64,000 nucleotides of DNA from positions 62,001 through 126,000 of the forward strand of contig NZ_JBFAPK010000014.1 of NCBI RefSeq assembly GCF_040676675.1, given 5' to 3'. Position 1 is the stretch's first letter, and each line of letters begins with the position of its first letter. The DNA comes from JBFAPK01 sp040676675. GTDB taxonomy: Bacteria; Actinomycetota; Actinomycetes; Mycobacteriales; Micromonosporaceae. Made by a program: the position numbers and the translations under genes. Positions 61,242 to 64,000 of this stretch are shown piece by piece. The notes below the pieces were generated by a model. That model ran no database searches. It was not told the DNA's origin and was given only the letters and a program-made list of their open reading frames with translations.

Positions 61242-62582
61242 TCACTGCCGACCGCGGGCCCAGGAGGTGAGCAGGGAGAGCCAGGGGCTGGAGCGCCGGG
61301 GCTGTGCCGGCGTGGGGGCGGCACCCCGCGGCGGCGCGGGCGGGTGCAGCGGCTCGCCCGGCGGGAACTCGACGGGCAGCTCGACCAGGCCGCGCAGGAA
61401 CGGGGTCGGGTGCCAGGCCAGCTCCTCCACCGCCGCGTCCAGCCGGGCGCCGGGCAGGCGCTGCAGCAGCCGCCCGACCGCGGTGTAGACGATCTGCCGG
61501 GCCAGCCGCTCGGCCGGGCAGCGGTGCGGGCCGGCACCCCAGGCCAGGAAGGCGCGGTTCACGTGGGTGCTGGTGGAGATCGCCTCGGGGCTGCCGAGCA
61601 CCGGGTCGGCGTGGGCGGCGGCGAGCCCGAGCAGCACCCCGTCGCCGGCCCTGACCTCCGTACCGAGGATCCGGGTGTCGGCGGTGGCGTAGCGGGCCGG
61701 CAGCACCGGCACCGGCGGGTCCTGCCAGAGGACCCGGTTCACCGCCTCCTCGATCTGCACCTCCGAACGCGCGTACGCGTTGCCCAGCCTGCGGTCGCCC
61801 AGCAGCGCCAGCAGGGTGTTGCTGATCAGGTGGGTGGTGGCCTCGCTGTTGCCGTTCATCATCTGGGCGAGCTGCTGGATCAGCTCGTCGTCGGTGAGGC
61901 CGGCCGGGTGCGCCATCATCCAGGACGGCAGGTCCGGTCCGGGCTGTTCGCGCTTGACCGACACCAGTTCGGCGTAGTAGCTCTCGATCTGCTGGTTGGC
62001 CTGCGCCGCCGTGGCCGGGTCGCTGTCGTAGACCTTCCGGGTCAGCTCCGCCAGCAGGTAGCCGCTGCGGTCGTCCATGCCGTACGCCCGGTTCATCACG
62101 AGCACGGGCAGCCAGCGCGCGTACTGCCCGATGGCCTCGGCCCGTCCGACGGCCACGAACCGGTCGATGAGCTGGTCGGCTATCTCCCGGATGTCGGCCC
62201 GGATCCGCTGCTCGGTGAGCCGTCCCAGGCCGTCCACGATGGCGGCGCGCAGCCGGTGGTGCTCGGCGCCGTCGGCGAAGACCACGTTCGGCCGGTAGCC
62301 GAAGATCGGCATCAGGGGGGAGTCCGGCTTCACCCGTCCCTCGGTGATCTCGCGCCAGCCGCGGGAGTCGTGCGAGTAGGTGGACGGGTTGCGCAGCACC
62401 TCGACGGTCTCGTTGTAGCCGAGCACGAGCCAGGTGGCCACGCCGGGCGCGATCTCCACCGGGGCCACCGTGCCGAACCGGGCCCGCAGGCTGTCCCAGG
62501 TCTGTTTCTCGATCGCCTGGCCGTACAACGGCACCGCCTGGTCGTGTAACGGACAGCGCGCGCTCGCGTCGCGATCGGTCAC
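61242..62582 (-). CDS. Cytochrome P450
   Basis: This 446-aa soluble bacterial P450 has the haem loop FLAWGAGPHRCPAERLARQI (Cys ligand), with Trp in place of the usual Phe of FGxGxHxCxG and Ala for the final Gly. The ExxR motif is EEAVNRVL. The I-helix reads MMNGNSEATTHL, differing from the usual AGxxT. A Pro-rich tail of about 40 residues ends the protein. P450s with AWGAGPHRCPA loops are common beside actinobacterial conservon (roadblock/GTPase) operons, but none is here. GTG 62582 follows CAGGGGG. Confidence 0.9.
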   Translation of the reverse strand: MTDRDASARCPLHDQAVPLYGQAIEKQTWDSLRARFGTVAPVEIAPGVATWLVLGYNETVEVLRNPSTYSHDSRGWREITEGRVKPDSPLMPIFGYRPNVVFADGAEHHRLRAAIVDGLGRLTEQRIRADIREIADQLIDRFVAVGRAEAIGQYARWLPVLVMNRAYGMDDRSGYLLAELTRKVYDSDPATAAQANQQIESYYAELVSVKREQPGPDLPSWMMAHPAGLTDDELIQQLAQMMNGNSEATTHLISNTLLALLGDRRLGNAYARSEVQIEEAVNRVLWQDPPVPVLPARYATADTRILGTEVRAGDGVLLGLAAAHADPVLGSPEAISTSTHVNRAFLAWGAGPHRCPAERLARQIVYTAVGRLLQRLPGARLDAAVEELAWHPTPFLRGLVELPVEFPPGEPLHPPAPPRGAAPTPAQPRRSSPWLSLLTSWARGRQ

Positions 62583-63254
62583 GGAACTGACCCCCTGGTC
62601 TGGACGATGACTTCCAGCCGCACCCGCCGGGCGAAGGATCCCGTCCGCGCGCCGCGGGGGGACCCGGGATGCACCACGGTACGAGGAGACGTCGACTGCA
62701 CGGCGTAACCGAGCCAGTAGCCTAGTGTGCGAAGTGGACGGCGGGCCACCCGGTCCGGTCCGGCCCCTGGGGCGCGGGAATGACTATGTGCCGCCGGGCG
62801 GATACGGATCGGGGCCGGAGGACCCCCGACCCGCAGCATCATCCGCGGCGCGTCGTACCGTCGAGGGCGAGCCGCGGCCGGGTGCCGGGTCAGGGTCGCC
62901 CGACCCCTTCCGATCAGGGACTTTCGGCCCGTACCGGCGGGCCTCGCGTCGTACCACGCGCGTGTTCGCCGCCCCCCGCCGACGCCGGCCAGGGCTGTCC
63001 GCCGGCCGGGGCCAGGGCCGTCCGCCGCCGCGACGATGCGCCGCGCGGCCGGGGCTGCCCGCGCTCGTCGCCGCGTGACGGGAGGTATCGGACGCGACCT
63101 CGCGGTATCAGACGCCGCCCGGCGGGTATGCGAACGAGCGCTGGCGCGGCGCGGCGCTACCGCCGGCGCGGCGTCATCGCGGGCGCGGTGCCGTCGCGGG
63201 CCCGGCCCGACAGAGCCGGTGGCCGAGGCGCCCGACGACCGGAAGGGGTGGGCA
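62583..63254. other. Long intergenic region, nothing recognised
   Basis: These 672 bp separate the divergent P450 and PEBP genes. Reading frames in it have poor or conflicting codon bias and no recognisable protein. The right half (62940-63230) is low-complexity GCC/GCG-rich sequence with many short repeats. It must contain the two promoters, but I could not place them. A decayed gene is possible. Confidence 0.4.
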
Positions 63255-63713
63255 ATGGCCGGTGGTGGGATCATCATCCGTAGCGAGGCGTTCAACGAGC
63301 ACGACCTCATGCCCGAGCGGTTCTCCCGGGACGGGGGCAACGTCTCGCCGCCGCTGGAGTGGCAGGACGTGCCGGAGTCCACGGCCGAACTGGTCCTGCT
63401 GGTGGAGGATCGGGACGCCGGTCGCCTGCCCTTCCTGCACTGGCTGGTCACCGGGATCGACCCGGCCTGCACCGGGATGGCCGAGGGCGAGGTGCCGGCC
63501 GGCGGTCGGGAGTGGCTGAACGGGTTCGGCGCGCCGGGCTGGGGTGGTCCCCGCCCACCCCGCAACGACGACCCGCACCGTTACTTCTTTCGGCTGTACG
63601 CGCTGCGCCAGCCACTCGCGCTGAAGCGGACCCCGCAGGTCCCCGAGGTGCACGAGGCCGTCGCCGACGTCGAGATCGGCAGCGCGAACATGGTCGCCAC
63701 CTTCGCCCGCTGA
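63255..63713 (+). CDS. YbhB/YbcL-type PEBP-family protein
   Basis: This 152-aa protein of the phosphatidylethanolamine-binding/Raf-kinase-inhibitor-like family has GGNVSPPLEWQDVPES, a DRDAG loop, FLHWLVTGIDP and DDPHRYFFRLYAL. Bacterial members are cytoplasmic with unclear ligands. GAAGGGGTGGG precedes the ATG. It appears monocistronic. Confidence 0.92.
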   Translation: MAGGGIIIRSEAFNEHDLMPERFSRDGGNVSPPLEWQDVPESTAELVLLVEDRDAGRLPFLHWLVTGIDPACTGMAEGEVPAGGREWLNGFGAPGWGGPRPPRNDDPHRYFFRLYALRQPLALKRTPQVPEVHEAVADVEIGSANMVATFAR

Positions 63714-63786
63714 GCGTCTCGGGCGTTTCGCCGGGCGGCGACCTCCGAACGAATGGCGCTTGTTGACGGGATAACGATCCTGGTAG

Positions 63787-63797
63787 ACATCGGATGT
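63787..63797. promoter_or_regulatory. Small palindrome upstream of the GntR gene
   Basis: ACATC-G-GATGT is a perfect 5-1-5 palindrome. TTGTTG (63765-63770 region) and TAGACA just before it could be a -35/-10 pair. The position suits autoregulation by the GntR protein encoded 100 bp downstream. Confidence 0.35.
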
Positions 63798-63899
63798 ATT
63801 CCTGTCGTTACCCGCCCGCGACGGCGAGCGCCGACGCCGCCCGTGGCCGGGCGCGGCGCCCTACCTCCGCCGGTGGGCGAGAGTCACCGGAGGTGGGAG

Positions 63900-64000
63900 A
63901 TGGCGCTGACCGACGCGGCCATCGACAAGATCAAGGAGATGATCGTCTCCGGTGAGCTGGGACCGGGGGACCGGTTGCCGAAGGAGGTCGACCTCGCCGA
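63900..64000 (+). CDS. GntR-family regulator, N-terminus only
   Basis: The first 33 codons read MALTDAAIDKIKEMIVSGEL, then GPGDRLPKEVDLAE, the start of a GntR winged helix as found in the FadR/DevA-like subgroup. GGAGGTGGGAG precedes the ATG. The effector-binding domain, and so the subfamily and role, lie outside the window. Confidence 0.85.
   Translation, partial: MALTDAAIDKIKEMIVSGELGPGDRLPKEVDLA

Noticed and set aside
62725..63283. Overlapping rightward ORFs before the PEBP gene
   Set aside because: Three frames are open at once over low-complexity GCC/GCG sequence, with no domain or ribosome-binding support.

Overview
The window is GC-rich actinobacterial DNA. Strong third-position GC bias, frequent GTG starts, many GTACCGG-type stretches, DUF397/XRE pairs, DUF574 methyltransferases and several AfsR/SARP-STAND regulators suggest a Micromonospora-like member of the Micromonosporaceae. 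That placement is inferred from gene content and base use, not from a search. A run of ten Ns (44624-44633) shows a draft scaffold, so some of the broken genes below could be sequencing or assembly errors.

1-11.4 kb: a secreted GH16-like glycosidase (cut by the window edge) with a LacI-type operator is followed by the most interesting region. An NB-ARC/TPR protein (NLR1, 1541-4192) carries an N-terminal YQAxGxQYI motif. Divergent from it is an overlapping gene pair: a 137-aa protein whose C-terminus carries a VQAxxVxGG motif, and an NB-ARC/TPR protein (NLR2) carrying a matching motif at its N-terminus. After a PfkB kinase and a GT-B transferase comes a stand-alone SARP (9717-10703) that ends in the same YQAxGxQYI motif as NLR1. 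This looks like two NLR-effector pairs using different bacterial amyloid-signalling motifs. One resembles a membrane-active immune module; the other resembles an AfsR regulator split into two chains.

11.4-18.1 kb: a small secreted peptide, a DinB-fold protein, a secreted SH3/CHAP-like protein, a full-length SARP-NB-ARC-TPR regulator, an unknown protein behind a clear operator, and a DUF574 methyltransferase.

18.4-25.3 kb: a leftward, mostly overlapping set of acetate kinase, HPP membrane protein, molybdopterin oxidoreductase (N-terminal Fe-S cysteines missing) and a helical protein, then a damaged SCP2/glycogen-debranching region. A copper-storage protein and a RidA remnant lie beside it. 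A 56-bp palindromic repeat sits before acetate kinase and recurs at 40.7 kb.

25.4-44.5 kb: GT4 glycosyltransferase, a three-gene envelope-stress operon, a MEDS-STAS and MEDS-ATPase switch pair, D-mannonate dehydratase, DedA, a PucR regulator, a second fused SARP-NB-ARC-TPR regulator, a membrane protein, an M6 metalloprotease, a lipoprotein with a thioredoxin-like lipoprotein, and an ECF sigma factor fused to an anti-sigma-like zinc motif, a membrane helix and an extracellular region.

44.5-64 kb: furA-katG, epoxide hydrolase, DUF397 with a frameshifted XRE partner, a membrane protein, a two-component system, glpF-glpK, TetR/MFS exporter, a serine hydrolase, a phosphopantetheinyl transferase with a metallophosphoesterase, a cold-shock-domain protein, a cytochrome P450, a PEBP-family protein and the start of a GntR regulator. 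No tRNA, rRNA, CRISPR array or intact transposase was seen.
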